The notes below the pieces were generated by a model that saw only the letters and a list, made by a program, of their open reading frames with translations, was not told where the DNA came from and did not search any database. A stretch of DNA of 64,000 nucleotides from JAGIBJ01 sp032119595 (GTDB lineage: Bacteria; Actinomycetota; Thermoleophilia; Solirubrobacterales; Solirubrobacteraceae): assembly GCA_032119595.1 (NCBI GenBank), contig JAUMBQ010000006.1, forward strand, positions 1,577,716 through 1,641,715, in the 5' to 3' direction. Of the stretch, positions 16,601-24,272 are shown one piece after another. The number at the start of each line of letters is the position of its first letter. Position 1 is the first letter of the stretch. Made by a program: the position numbers and the translations under genes.

Positions 16601-17053
16601 CACCCCGACGTCGCTCTGCGGGGTGAACAGGCCGGCGTAGAGCGTGACGCTGCTCGCCGACCGAGTCATCTGGCCTTGCGTGGAGGCGTTGACGAATTCG
16701 CAGCCGCCAGCGTCGCCGGTGTCGGGAAAGCAGACGCTTCCTCCAACATCGGCGACAATCGTGCCGGATTTGGCCTGGCTGCCGACCTCGCGCCGGAACG
16801 GCCGGAACCCTGGATCGGCAGCGAAGAACTGCACGAAGCTGCTGGCCAGGTAGTGGTCCGTAACGGGTGCCCCAGCGACCGACGGACTGTGGAGCGCAGG
16901 CCCGGTCTCAAAGTTGACCGAGAGCGTGTCGGCGCTAGCTGGAGCGGCGGCCAAGACGATGAATGCGACGGCCGAGATGGCCGTCACGACAGCACGATGG
17001 AAACGGCGGTGTGGGCGCATGGTCGTTCGACCGTACGCCGAAGCCTGGCGCAT
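13667..17053 (-). CDS. large secreted protein with Ig-like and cysteine-peptidase-like regions
   Basis: An 1128-residue exported protein. The ATG at 17053 follows AGGTAGG by about five bases; the signal peptide (residues 13-42) ends APASA-D. Residues about 43-220 form a beta-rich domain of lectin type (FETGPALHSPSVAGAPVTDHYL, ending DLGFDDLTFDYP). Residues about 225-530 carry Ig-like repeats, including an IPT/TIG-type segment VEGNGFCPGTVVYAG. Residues about 540-750 contain SGGHCFGISRAVERIRIG (Cys602), SSGHAMAIYDQQF (His693) and LYVHDSNRE (Asp about 713), in the order Cys-His-Asp of papain-like and C39-like folds. The rest is Ala/Thr/Lys-rich and repetitive, ending in basic beta segments typical of cell-surface attachment in this group. 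Protease activity is a hypothesis. Confidence 0.7.
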   Translation of the reverse strand: MRQASAYGRTTMRPHRRFHRAVVTAISAVAFIVLAAAPASADTLSVNFETGPALHSPSVAGAPVTDHYLASSFVQFFAADPGFRPFRREVGSQAKSGTIVADVGGSVCFPDTGDAGGCEFVNASTQGQMTRSASSVTLYAGLFTPQSDVGVRLKGLSANGDEVAVSAVVPINATNFKTPVSVSSVAGDIQKFRLEAVATTAGNPPIGADLGFDDLTFDYPAGSLPNVSISAQQLTSVLNGRSTDVPINITRVNGSNGPLQMTATGMPPGVTAQVLPNPVPGTTGSAILRLTASDTAPRLDNPAPVTVTADPQSNANVAPAPRTLQIGVTVKPPFTLTTPSLTAPLATCSTTDVPFVLGRDITFNQNVALTTGTVPPGIGVEILPGTSIAPGGGLNVGGSLRLSVAPTAVFPATLQLTATSPGTPTRQLTFTLTRAAQTAVLVGPANVKTPQYVKAGTTVTVEGNGFCPGTVVYAGSRHITAAATPTIAPDGKSLTFETPRGATTGQVEVVPAPGLGLTSVNAGALTVDSFRNVFGFPFHNFGYGWVSYGELADAFGHSDMWVTVNPCWPWGSCRINTGIPDPTAYLAWGVINIAMKLSGGHCFGISRAVERIRIGKVSRTRFLAGATRTIDIGLNAELTSYLDGEHSTQTSKEFLTKWAHRDRSVAGQLATVQSELSSNRTPLVSIRSGSSGHAMAIYDQQFTPDGIDLYVHDSNRETGPNGDAGGAAASVIHITENRHKWSFNLGSETWTGGDDGSMFITSQSTVPDDPTLPGLTLLDDVPAMIFGSDGGAAQATGSVPNTETLPALDSSSPPGAAGFVVGDKPDTPLGATFTGAKDGTYNAVVLGQGFAGAVTDVATKAGVKDVAGGSGAKHELTFTSGQDRSLNMSLSNSTGGGAKPAKATSSRTGAAARAATASTPVSATIATRVDQGATDTAGLTKGGTLGYEHQGDPTSISFTITKIRENGGPVQFSSGPVKIAGGDKITAAPKGSDMKIVALTIKSKSGKTVRRALKNRAKAVAGLKLSKLTLAKGKGSRTVNVSTTISKLAPETSAAFGLVLKVKRGGRTVATKTVSDPAAVNAAKTMPWTLPTKIKKGRYTVTAEARLVVGGAKGGSVTARKTARITLK

Positions 17054-17275
17054 TTCGACCTACCTGCTTCTGGCGTTTCGCCGGGTCGGTATCCGACCGG
17101 GTCAGCGGCCCCTCACGGTGTGGGGCGCCCCGGGCCCCCGTCCTGCTTGACTTGCGGTGCGCGCGCGTTGGCGCGGCTCGTTTGCAGCCGGCCTGAGTCG
17201 CTGTTCGGTACCCCTAAGACACTCGACGACTGGACCTCTTTGCCCCGGGCGTTTCTGCCGATAGGCGAGAAGACG

Positions 17276-18481
17276 ATGCGTTCTCGTTCGCTACCAGCCT
17301 TGCTCATGGCCGTTTCGGTGGTCATGGTGGGTCCCGTGCTCGTGCAACCGGTGTGGGCGCAGGTCGGCGCCGCCGACGCCCAGGCCGCAACGGCGAAGCC
17401 GACGAAGACCCGGCCGACCGCATCCGCAGCGGCCGCCCGCCGCGCGGCGCTCACCAAGGCGCGCAAGGCCCGCCTGCGCTGGAGCGCTCCGCTGGAGTTC
17501 GGCATCTACCCCGGTGGCGGGGCGGGTGCGGTCAACGGCCGCGGCGAACCGCGCCCCGAAGTCGCTGAGCTGCGCCTCTCGGCGCTGCAGGCGCTGCGCA
17601 AGCCAGGGTCGCCGTTCGCGGTCCACCTCTACGACGCCTATACCGGCCCGCGCGATGTCGCGGCGACGCCGGCGTGGCTGCGCGACCAGATCACCGATTA
17701 CACCGCGGCTGGCATTCGGGTGGAGCTCGTACTGCGCTACCGCCCCACGGCCAAGACCGGCGACGTGTCGGGCTTCACCGCGTTCGTCCGCAGCCGCGTT
17801 CGCGAACTCGGGCCGAACGTGAATGTCACGAGTTTGCAGATCACCAACGAGGCCAACGTGACCGTGGCTCCCGACGCCGCCGATGGCGCATATCCGGGCG
17901 CGATGAAAGCGCTGGTGAAGGGCGTCGTTGCCGCCAAGCAGGAGGTGGTTCGGGGTGGCTACGGCCAGCTCGCGATCGGCTTCAACTGGGCCGACGAATC
18001 CGGCCCGCGCGCCGTGCAGTTCTTCCGCACGCTGCGTCGCTCCGGAGGCCCGTCGTTCCGGCGCTCGGTCGACTGGGTTGGCGTCGACGCCTACCCGGGC
18101 ACCTGGGGCCCGAAGCTGGGCAACGGCGACCTCGCCTCCGCCGTCGGTGCGGCGACCCGCTCGACGCTCCGCTCCCTGCGCAAGGTGCATCTCCCGGCTG
18201 CCGGGCTCCCTCGCGCTCCGATCGTGATCGCCGAGAGCGGCTACCCGACCGACGCGGTGGCGCGCACCGAGGCCGAGCAGTCAAAGGTCCTCACGGCAGC
18301 GGTCGAGACCATCGTCGCGACGCGCAAGCAGTACGGCGTCGTCGGCTACCGCTGGTTCGATCTCCGCGACGCAGATTCAGGCGTCGCCAGCTTCGAGGGC
18401 CACTACGGCCTGATGAACGACGATTACTCGCCCAAACCGGCCTTCGACGTCTACCGCGGCCTGGTCTCGCGTCACGGCTGA
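17276..18481 (+). CDS. secreted TIM-barrel glycoside hydrolase (clan GH-A-like)
   Basis: A 401-residue protein read from ATG 17276, which has GGCGAGAAG upstream; the open frame extends 1.1 kb further but only as a shadow of the opposite gene. A signal peptide (residues 1-28, ..VQPVWAQ) and a basic Ala-rich linker precede a barrel domain from about residue 68. Clan GH-A hallmarks are present: an acid/base candidate Glu192 in SLQITNEANV (the Asn-Glu pair) and a nucleophile candidate Glu320 in PIVIAESGYP, with VDWVGVDAYPG between them. The substrate is unknown; families 39, 42, 53 and 5 share this pattern. It converges on the GH26-like gene and overlaps it by ten bases. Confidence 0.78.
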   Translation: MRSRSLPALLMAVSVVMVGPVLVQPVWAQVGAADAQAATAKPTKTRPTASAAAARRAALTKARKARLRWSAPLEFGIYPGGGAGAVNGRGEPRPEVAELRLSALQALRKPGSPFAVHLYDAYTGPRDVAATPAWLRDQITDYTAAGIRVELVLRYRPTAKTGDVSGFTAFVRSRVRELGPNVNVTSLQITNEANVTVAPDAADGAYPGAMKALVKGVVAAKQEVVRGGYGQLAIGFNWADESGPRAVQFFRTLRRSGGPSFRRSVDWVGVDAYPGTWGPKLGNGDLASAVGAATRSTLRSLRKVHLPAAGLPRAPIVIAESGYPTDAVARTEAEQSKVLTAAVETIVATRKQYGVVGYRWFDLRDADSGVASFEGHYGLMNDDYSPKPAFDVYRGLVSRHG

Positions 18482-19497
18482 GCGGGCGGCGAGGCGGCCT
18501 CGCGAGCGCCGGCGATGAACGCGGCGCGAGCCTCCGGCGAGCTCACGATCCGCCAGTCGGCCTCCTTGACCAGCTCGAACCAGATCAGCGACCGGATGTA
18601 TGGCCGCTGCCGGATCGACGCGAACATCTCGGTGATCCACGTCGCCTTGTCGCCCCCGGTCTCCGCGCTGGCGATCTCGGAGATCTCGACGGGCTTGGAC
18701 GGTGCCATCGCGTGCACCGCCGTGAGCGTGGGGCCGTAGGAGGTCTCGAAGGAGCGCCAGCGCTGCCGGAAGAGCGTGGTGCCGCCGTTGAAACCGGAGA
18801 CGGCGACGACATCGACGTGGTCCTCGCCTGGGAACAACGCCGAGGTGACGGCGCCCGCGACCGGCGACCACACCCAGACGACGTTGGTGGCGCCCTCCTC
18901 GTCGAAGATCTCCTGGACGTGTCGCCAGACGCGGACGAACTCGCCGGCCTGGTTGCGGTTGGCGCGCTCGGCCCACGGGTACCAGCGGCCGTTCATCTCA
19001 TGCCCGAAGCGCAGCCGAAGCGGCTTGCCGTAGGCGGCGATGCCGCGGGCCCACGTCCTGATCAGTGGATCGTGGTCGCCCTCCAGGAACGTGCGAAGCC
19101 GGAAGGCGGGCTGGTTGGCCGAGGGGTTCGAGGCGTCCCAGGGCTCCCAGGAGATTTCGGGGATCGCGTCGCGGGCCGCGACGGCTTCGGCCTGCCGAGG
19201 GTCGAACGCGGTTCCGGCGAAGTCGGCGAACCACATGATCGTGCCGGCGTGGGTGTTCGCCGCGCGCTCGAAGGCGTCGACCTCGGTCAGGTCGGTGGCG
19301 GTCCAGGGCCGGTCGGCGTTGCGCGCGAGGGCCTTGGTGGTCACGCCGATGGTGAGGAACGGCGCGCGCGCCGGCGCCGGGATGCCGGAGGGGGTCGTCG
19401 CATCGGGCTCGAAGGTCTGGCGGAGCTGGGTGCCCATCAGGCCCGCGATGGCGCCGGAGAGGGCCACGGTCAAGAGGAGGCCGCGATTGAGCTTCAC
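18472..19497 (-). CDS. GH26-like membrane-anchored or secreted glycosidase
   Basis: A 341-residue protein with an N-terminal hydrophobic segment (LLLTVALSGAIAGLMGTQL) and a domain resembling glycoside hydrolase family 26 (endo-beta-mannanase type). The acid/base region is RLRFGHEMNGRWYPW with Glu167, and the nucleophile region is KPVEISEIASAE with Glu274. The early aromatic segment IMWFADFAG also fits. GH26-like proteins are often encoded next to bacterial polysaccharide synthases. Here the ATG overlaps the stop of a cellulose-synthase-like glycosyltransferase by four bases (ATGA). A role in trimming or releasing the polymer made by that synthase is the likeliest reading; the polymer is not known. 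Confidence 0.82.
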   Translation of the reverse strand: MKLNRGLLLTVALSGAIAGLMGTQLRQTFEPDATTPSGIPAPARAPFLTIGVTTKALARNADRPWTATDLTEVDAFERAANTHAGTIMWFADFAGTAFDPRQAEAVAARDAIPEISWEPWDASNPSANQPAFRLRTFLEGDHDPLIRTWARGIAAYGKPLRLRFGHEMNGRWYPWAERANRNQAGEFVRVWRHVQEIFDEEGATNVVWVWSPVAGAVTSALFPGEDHVDVVAVSGFNGGTTLFRQRWRSFETSYGPTLTAVHAMAPSKPVEISEIASAETGGDKATWITEMFASIRQRPYIRSLIWFELVKEADWRIVSSPEARAAFIAGAREAASPPAQP

Positions 19498-21206
19498 GAG
19501 GCCGTGAGCCTTAGCAGCGGGCTGGCGATGCCGATGAGGAAACCGAGTGCTGCGACCGTGGCCAGCACGGCCACGAGGGTGCCACCGCGGGCGCGGAGCG
19601 CGGTCGCGATCCCGTGCTCGGCCTTGATCTCACTGAACTCCAGGGAGGAGGCGACGATCACCACGAGGAGTGGCGCGATGGAATTGAAGATCGCCAGCCA
19701 CAGGTAGCCGGCGGTGTCGGTCACCTCGTCGATGGCGAGGTAGGCGAACATCGTGGCGGCGGCCCCCCAGCTGAGGAGGAAGTACGGCGCGTAGAGCCGG
19801 CCCCCCGGCACGGTCGTCTCGCCCTTGCCCTTGGGCGTGATCATGTACGGCCGCTGCACGCGGAAGAGCACGTTGACGATCGCCCAAAGCACGATCGGCC
19901 AACGGGCCGCATCAAGGACCAGGGCTCGCCACGAGAGCAGCACACCCTTCGGCCGGAACAGTGATCGCGACCACCACCACATGAGCATGGTGCAGGCGAG
20001 CAGCGAGCCGTAATGCAGGCCGAAGTCAGAGAGCCGCGTCGTGCTGATGCGTTCGCCGGTGATGAGCGCGACGAGCGGAAGGGCCCAGAGCAGCATGCAG
20101 GACACCGACCACAGGGCGTACCAGCTCTGCGCCATGAGGAACTGGAACGCCTGCGCCGGGTGGTAGTGGCGCAGGAGCCTGGGGGTGTGCAGAAACAGGA
20201 TCTGGACCATCGAGTAGGCCCACGCGAACTGCTGTCCGAGGTACGTCGAGAAGGTGGTGGGACCGTCGCCGGTGGCGATGACCTGCGGCATGTACACGCC
20301 ACGGTACCCGTGCGCCGCGAGGACGACGGTGTCGAGGTGATCCTCCGCGCGCGTGGGCTGGTAGCCGCCGATTTCGCGGATCGCCGCCATGCGGTAGCCC
20401 GTGTGCGAGCCGATGATGAACGGCGTGCTGCTGTGGCCGTAGAACCCCATTTGAAGCGGCCCCTGAAGCACCGTCTCCTGTTCCGCCTGGCCCCGGGCGG
20501 TCCAGTGTTCGAGGTTGCCCGACACACTCGGCGACTGGACCCAGCCGACCGTCGGGTCGTCGAAATACCCGAGGATCTCGTCCAGGTAGGCCGGCACTGG
20601 GCGATGGTCGATGTCGAACTGCGCGAAGACCTCGTAGTCCAGTCCGAGCGCGGCGACATGGTCGATCCAGGCGTTCACGTTGCCGGCCTTGGTCTTGGCC
20701 TTGAACGGCGCGGCGGTCTGGTTCCATCGCTCGACGCCTCGCCGGGTGAAGTAGTGCACGCCGTGGCGGGCGGCGAGCGCCTCGATCTCCGGGCTGGCGC
20801 CCTCGTCGAGGATCCACGCGTCGCAGGGGTACTGCAGTGCCGAGAAGGCCAGGAGTTGGCGCTCGACGACATCCAGCGACTCGACCGACGGCACGCACAG
20901 CGTGATCACGGCGACCTTCATGCCAGGCCGCGCCGCATGAGGGCCCGGGATGCGGGCCCGCGCGAGGAAGAACCAATAGAACGACGGCAGCACCGTCGTG
21001 ATGTAGGCCATCGGCAGCGCGTTGACGAAGAACATGGTGCTGGAGCCGCGCTGTTCCGGTGCGATGAACCAGCCCCAGAACCCGACGACCACGACGATCC
21101 ACGTCGCGGTGAGGACCCACATCTCGGCGCGGCGAAGCCCGGTGACCGCCAGCTGAGAGTGATCCAGTCGGGTGGGGGCCCGAGAGGTAGGGTTCGTGCG
21201 ATCCAC
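19494..21206 (-). CDS. cellulose-synthase-like family 2 glycosyltransferase
   Basis: A 570-residue membrane-bound processive glycosyltransferase. Two N-terminal helices (residues 30-50 and 60-82) are followed by a cytosolic GT2 domain: Asp134 in WILDEGAS, KTKAGNVNAW, the DxD pair FDIDH (Asp198/Asp200), the catalytic Asp289 in TRAEDHLDTVV, and QQFAW (325-329). The last motif corresponds to Q(Q/R)xRW of cellulose and chitin synthases, but Ala replaces the Arg. About four to five further helices form the pore. There is no PilZ domain, so direct c-di-GMP control through PilZ is not expected. It is followed by an overlapping GH26-like gene, which parallels synthase-hydrolase pairs such as BcsA-BcsZ. 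Confidence 0.87.
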   Translation of the reverse strand: MDRTNPTSRAPTRLDHSQLAVTGLRRAEMWVLTATWIVVVVGFWGWFIAPEQRGSSTMFFVNALPMAYITTVLPSFYWFFLARARIPGPHAARPGMKVAVITLCVPSVESLDVVERQLLAFSALQYPCDAWILDEGASPEIEALAARHGVHYFTRRGVERWNQTAAPFKAKTKAGNVNAWIDHVAALGLDYEVFAQFDIDHRPVPAYLDEILGYFDDPTVGWVQSPSVSGNLEHWTARGQAEQETVLQGPLQMGFYGHSSTPFIIGSHTGYRMAAIREIGGYQPTRAEDHLDTVVLAAHGYRGVYMPQVIATGDGPTTFSTYLGQQFAWAYSMVQILFLHTPRLLRHYHPAQAFQFLMAQSWYALWSVSCMLLWALPLVALITGERISTTRLSDFGLHYGSLLACTMLMWWWSRSLFRPKGVLLSWRALVLDAARWPIVLWAIVNVLFRVQRPYMITPKGKGETTVPGGRLYAPYFLLSWGAAATMFAYLAIDEVTDTAGYLWLAIFNSIAPLLVVIVASSLEFSEIKAEHGIATALRARGGTLVAVLATVAALGFLIGIASPLLRLTAS

Positions 21207-21317
21207 GGTTCTTCTCGTGTGATCGGCGGGTACCGGTTGCTTGTTGAACCAGAAGGCGGGCTATGTGTCCAGCCTTACGTTCCCGCCCGAAGCGCACGCG
21301 CCTGCAACCATACGCCG

Positions 21318-22385
21318 ATGGGTCCGGACGACGAGCGGCCGGTGCTGGTGGCCCCGGACGCTTTCAAGGGGAGCTTTTCCGCGGCCGATGTCGCCGACGC
21401 CATCGCCGAGGGCCTGGAGGCCGAGGGGGTTCCGGCTGACCGTTGCCCGATCGCCGACGGTGGCGAGGGCACCGCCGACGTCTTGCGTCGAGCGCTCGGC
21501 GGCGAGCAGCATGAGCTCGAGGTGACCGGCCCGCTTGGCGCCCCGGTCCGTGCGAGCTTCACGATGCTGGGTGCGGGTGGCGCTGAATCGCCGGGGTCGG
21601 CTGGCCAACGTGTTGGCGGGGTCGGGCTCGGCCGACGGGGTTCGCGCCCCGGTCCCCGTACGGCCATCGTCGAGGTGGCAGCGGCGAGTGGTCTGCCGCT
21701 GCTGGCGCGCGACGATCGCAATCCGCTGCTCACCTCAACGACCGGGACCGGCGAGCTGATCGCCGCCGCCATCACCGCCGGCGCCGAGGTGGTGCTCGTG
21801 GGCTGCGGCGGGTCGGCGACGGTCGATGGTGGCGCGGGCGCGCTCGCCGCGATCGAGGAGGACGGTGGCCTGCGCGGCGCGAAGCTGATCTGTCTGTGCG
21901 ACGCCCGGGTCACCTGGGCTCGGTGCGCGGCCGAGTATGGCCCGCAGAAGGGTGCCGACGCGGCTGCGGTGGCGCTCCTGCAAACGCGGCTGGCGGCGCT
22001 CGCGCGCACGTTCCCCGTCGACCCATCAGACGTGCCGATGAGCGGTGCTGCGGGCGGTCTGGCCGGCGGATTGTTCGCCGTTCACGGCGCGATGCTCGCG
22101 GCGGGTGCGCCGTACGTGCTGGATGCCATCGGCGCCGACGCACGCATGCGCGCCGCCCGCTTCGTGATCGTTGGCGAAGGCCGGATCGACCGCACCACGC
22201 TCGACGGCAAAGGGCCAGGCGAGCTCGCGACCCGCGCGCGCCAGGGCGGCGTGCCTTGCCATGCCGTCGTCGGCGAGAACGCGATGGATCCGCTCGACTC
22301 GCGCATCATCGATCTCATGGAGATCATCGAGGCGACGACCCGCGATGCGTTCGTCGCTGCCGGACGTCTCCTCGCCGCGCGCTGA
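21318..22385 (+). CDS. glycerate kinase
   Basis: A 355-residue enzyme of the GckA/GarK type (glycerate 2-kinase family). The start is ATG 21318; the frame continues upstream for 1.3 kb only as an antisense shadow of the glycosyltransferase gene. Recognisable segments are VLVAPDAFKGSFSAADVADAI, RCPIADGGEGTADVL, the glycine-rich VLVGCGGSATVDGGAGAL, and MSGAAGGLAGGLFA with VIVGEGRIDRTTLDGKGPGELA. The enzyme phosphorylates D-glycerate from glyoxylate, serine or sugar-acid breakdown. A 25-residue Gly/Arg-rich stretch (AESPGSAGQRVGGVGLGRRG) interrupts the domain near residue 90 and looks like a lineage insertion. It stands alone between a divergent gene and gpsA. Confidence 0.88.
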   Translation: MGPDDERPVLVAPDAFKGSFSAADVADAIAEGLEAEGVPADRCPIADGGEGTADVLRRALGGEQHELEVTGPLGAPVRASFTMLGAGGAESPGSAGQRVGGVGLGRRGSRPGPRTAIVEVAAASGLPLLARDDRNPLLTSTTGTGELIAAAITAGAEVVLVGCGGSATVDGGAGALAAIEEDGGLRGAKLICLCDARVTWARCAAEYGPQKGADAAAVALLQTRLAALARTFPVDPSDVPMSGAAGGLAGGLFAVHGAMLAAGAPYVLDAIGADARMRAARFVIVGEGRIDRTTLDGKGPGELATRARQGGVPCHAVVGENAMDPLDSRIIDLMEIIEATTRDAFVAAGRLLAAR

Positions 22386-22544
22386 CCAGCGGCCCAGCGG
22401 TCGGGTCGGGCTGAGGCCCGCTTTGGCCCTTCGCAGCGCTCCGTGCGCCCGCGAGGAGCAGGTTCTGCGAAGCTGAGCGCGCGACCGGGACCGGCATCCA
22501 CCAATCAGCCCTCCCCGCGCCGCGTCTCTTCCTGTACCGCTCCC

Positions 22545-23690
22545 ATGCCCAACGTGCGCCAACCCAGGGCCGCTTCGCGGTCGACGATCACTTCGCTGGT
22601 CGTTCCAAATCCGATCGGTCGCCGTGCGATCGTGGTCGGCGCCGGATCGTTCGGGACGGCGATAGCGGTGCTGCTTGCCCGCGGCGGCCTGCGCACGACG
22701 CTGCAGACGCGCACCGAGGATCAGGCCGAGGCGCTGCGCAGCTCGCGCGAGAACGCCAAATATCTTCCTGGCATCGAGCTGCCGCAGGAGCTGCGCATCG
22801 AGTCGGTCGACGCCGGCCTTTCGCGCGGCGAGATCATCTTCCTCGGGATCCCGTCGCGTGCGGTGATCGAGACCGTCAGTGAGCTCGAGGCGCGCGGGCT
22901 TCGCCGACGGGTGCCGATCATCGCGATGAGCAAAGGGCTCGTCCCGCCGGACGGGCAGCTCCCCTCGCGGGTGCTGGCCCAGCGGTTCGGTCCGCTGCGG
23001 GTAGCGGCGATCGGCGGCCCTGCCCACGCGCAGGAGATGGTCAACGACGGCGCCGCGCTCGTCGTTGCCTCCGAGAACGAGAACGTCGCCAACCTCGTCC
23101 AGCAGGTGTTCTTGCGCGCGGGAGTCGTCTGCGAGCGCACGCTCGACCCGATCGGCGTCGAACTCGGCGGCGTCGCGAAGAACGCTGCCGCCCTGGCCGC
23201 TGGCGCCACCGAGGCCCAGGGCCTCAATGCCGCTGGCGCCGCGGCTGGCCACATCTTTGCCGAGGTGTGGGACTACGCTGCCCGCCTTGGAGCCCGGCCC
23301 CAGAGCTTGCTCGGACTGGCCGGCGTGGGCGATCTTGTGGCGACCGCCTTGGCACCCCATTCGCGCAATCGGCGTGCCGGAGAGCTCCTCGCTGCCGGCG
23401 TCCCCGGCAGCGAGATCCCGGTGAAGGTCGGCCAGGCCGTCGAGGCCCTGGAGACCGTGCCGCTGCTTGCGCGCGCCCTCGCGCTCGCGGGCGTGCAGGC
23501 ACCCGTCACCTCGGGTCTGGCTCAGCTCATCGCCGGCGAGCTCCCGCTCGACGAGTGGACGCAGCTCGTCCGCACGACCGTCCCGTCGCGCGACCGCTGG
23601 CGCGGCCAGTCGCGCCGGGAACTCGGCGTTCGCCTCAAGGAAACCCTGCGCTTCAAGGGCGCCGGGACGCTTCCGCCAGAGAGCGACTGA
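22545..23690 (+). CDS. gpsA: NAD(P)-dependent glycerol-3-phosphate dehydrogenase
   Basis: A 381-residue enzyme that interconverts dihydroxyacetone phosphate and sn-glycerol 3-phosphate, feeding phospholipid synthesis. The Rossmann motif AIVVGAGSFGTAIAVLLARGG is near the start. It is followed by SKGL in VPIIAMSKGLVPP, the AIGGPAHAQEM loop, and the helical domain with GVAKNAAALAAGATEAQGLNAAG and GLAGVGDLVATALAPHSRNRRAG, the usual lysine and arginine sites. The start is set at ATG 22545; the frame opens 34 codons earlier, and the region before the Rossmann motif is not conserved, so the true start may lie between. No operon partner is evident. Confidence 0.9.
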   Translation: MPNVRQPRAASRSTITSLVVPNPIGRRAIVVGAGSFGTAIAVLLARGGLRTTLQTRTEDQAEALRSSRENAKYLPGIELPQELRIESVDAGLSRGEIIFLGIPSRAVIETVSELEARGLRRRVPIIAMSKGLVPPDGQLPSRVLAQRFGPLRVAAIGGPAHAQEMVNDGAALVVASENENVANLVQQVFLRAGVVCERTLDPIGVELGGVAKNAAALAAGATEAQGLNAAGAAAGHIFAEVWDYAARLGARPQSLLGLAGVGDLVATALAPHSRNRRAGELLAAGVPGSEIPVKVGQAVEALETVPLLARALALAGVQAPVTSGLAQLIAGELPLDEWTQLVRTTVPSRDRWRGQSRRELGVRLKETLRFKGAGTLPPESD

Positions 23691-23735
23691 GGCCTCGGCT
23701 CGGGCAGGCGCCCGGCCTGCTCCCCGCCTCGCGGG

Positions 23736-24152
23736 CTACTCGGTTCGCGCGATCACGGTGTGGATCTTCGGGCCGTCGAGCTGGAGTCGCAGCACGTACC
23801 GCACGAGTTCCGTTGCGAGCACGCGCGCCTCGCCGCCCACGTAGGTCCACGCGACGTCGGCCGTGATCACGAGCCGGCTGTTGGACTCGAGCTTCTCGAT
23901 CTTCGGGCGTGCGTCGACCATGCCCTGCTGGAGGTAATGCTCGGCGACTCGTCCATACGCCGTCCGGGTCTCTTCCTCACTCGCAACGGCGATCACGGCG
24001 TCGTCGGTGACGACGAGCCCGGGGTGGCCGAAGCAGGCGGCGAGGCCATCGGCATCTGCGGCGAGCAGGGCCGCGCGATACCGCTGCAAGAACGGCTCGA
24101 CGACGACGGCGGCTTGGTCGGGCGTCAGGGCTTTCGCGGCAGGTCTGGACAT
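23736..24152 (-). CDS. NTF2/SnoaL-like protein
   Basis: A 138-residue protein read from MSRPAAKALT at 24152. The pattern is of an NTF2-like (SnoaL/DUF4440) cone fold: VVEPFLQRYRAALLAADADGLAACFGHPGLVVTDDAVIAVAS, then EETRTAYGRVAEHYLQQG, strands with ITADVAWTYVGGEARVLATELVRYVLRL and a final IHTVIARTE. Such proteins bind small molecules or act as simple isomerases, but no catalytic pair stands out. The long open frame upstream of it is an antisense shadow of the MASE1-EAL gene. Transcribed leftward, divergent from the MASE1-EAL gene with a 120-base gap. Confidence 0.75.
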   Translation of the reverse strand: MSRPAAKALTPDQAAVVVEPFLQRYRAALLAADADGLAACFGHPGLVVTDDAVIAVASEEETRTAYGRVAEHYLQQGMVDARPKIEKLESNSRLVITADVAWTYVGGEARVLATELVRYVLRLQLDGPKIHTVIARTE

Positions 24153-24272
24153 CAGTGCCAGCTTAGGCGCTGGGCCCTGCTCAGCCGTGGTCCGATGCTC
24201 TCCGTCCGGTACCGAAGGTCGACCGGTCCAGGAATCGCAAACTGATCGGATTCCCGCGTTTATGGTGGTCGG

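Noticed and set aside
16118..17275. Upstream extension of the GH-A-like gene
   Set aside because: It is antisense to the 1128-residue protein and contains only shadow sequence. ATG 17276 with a ribosome site and signal peptide is a better start.
20013..21317. Upstream extension of glycerate kinase
   Set aside because: It lies antisense to the glycosyltransferase, and the enzyme family begins at MGPDDERPVLVAPDAFKGS (21318).
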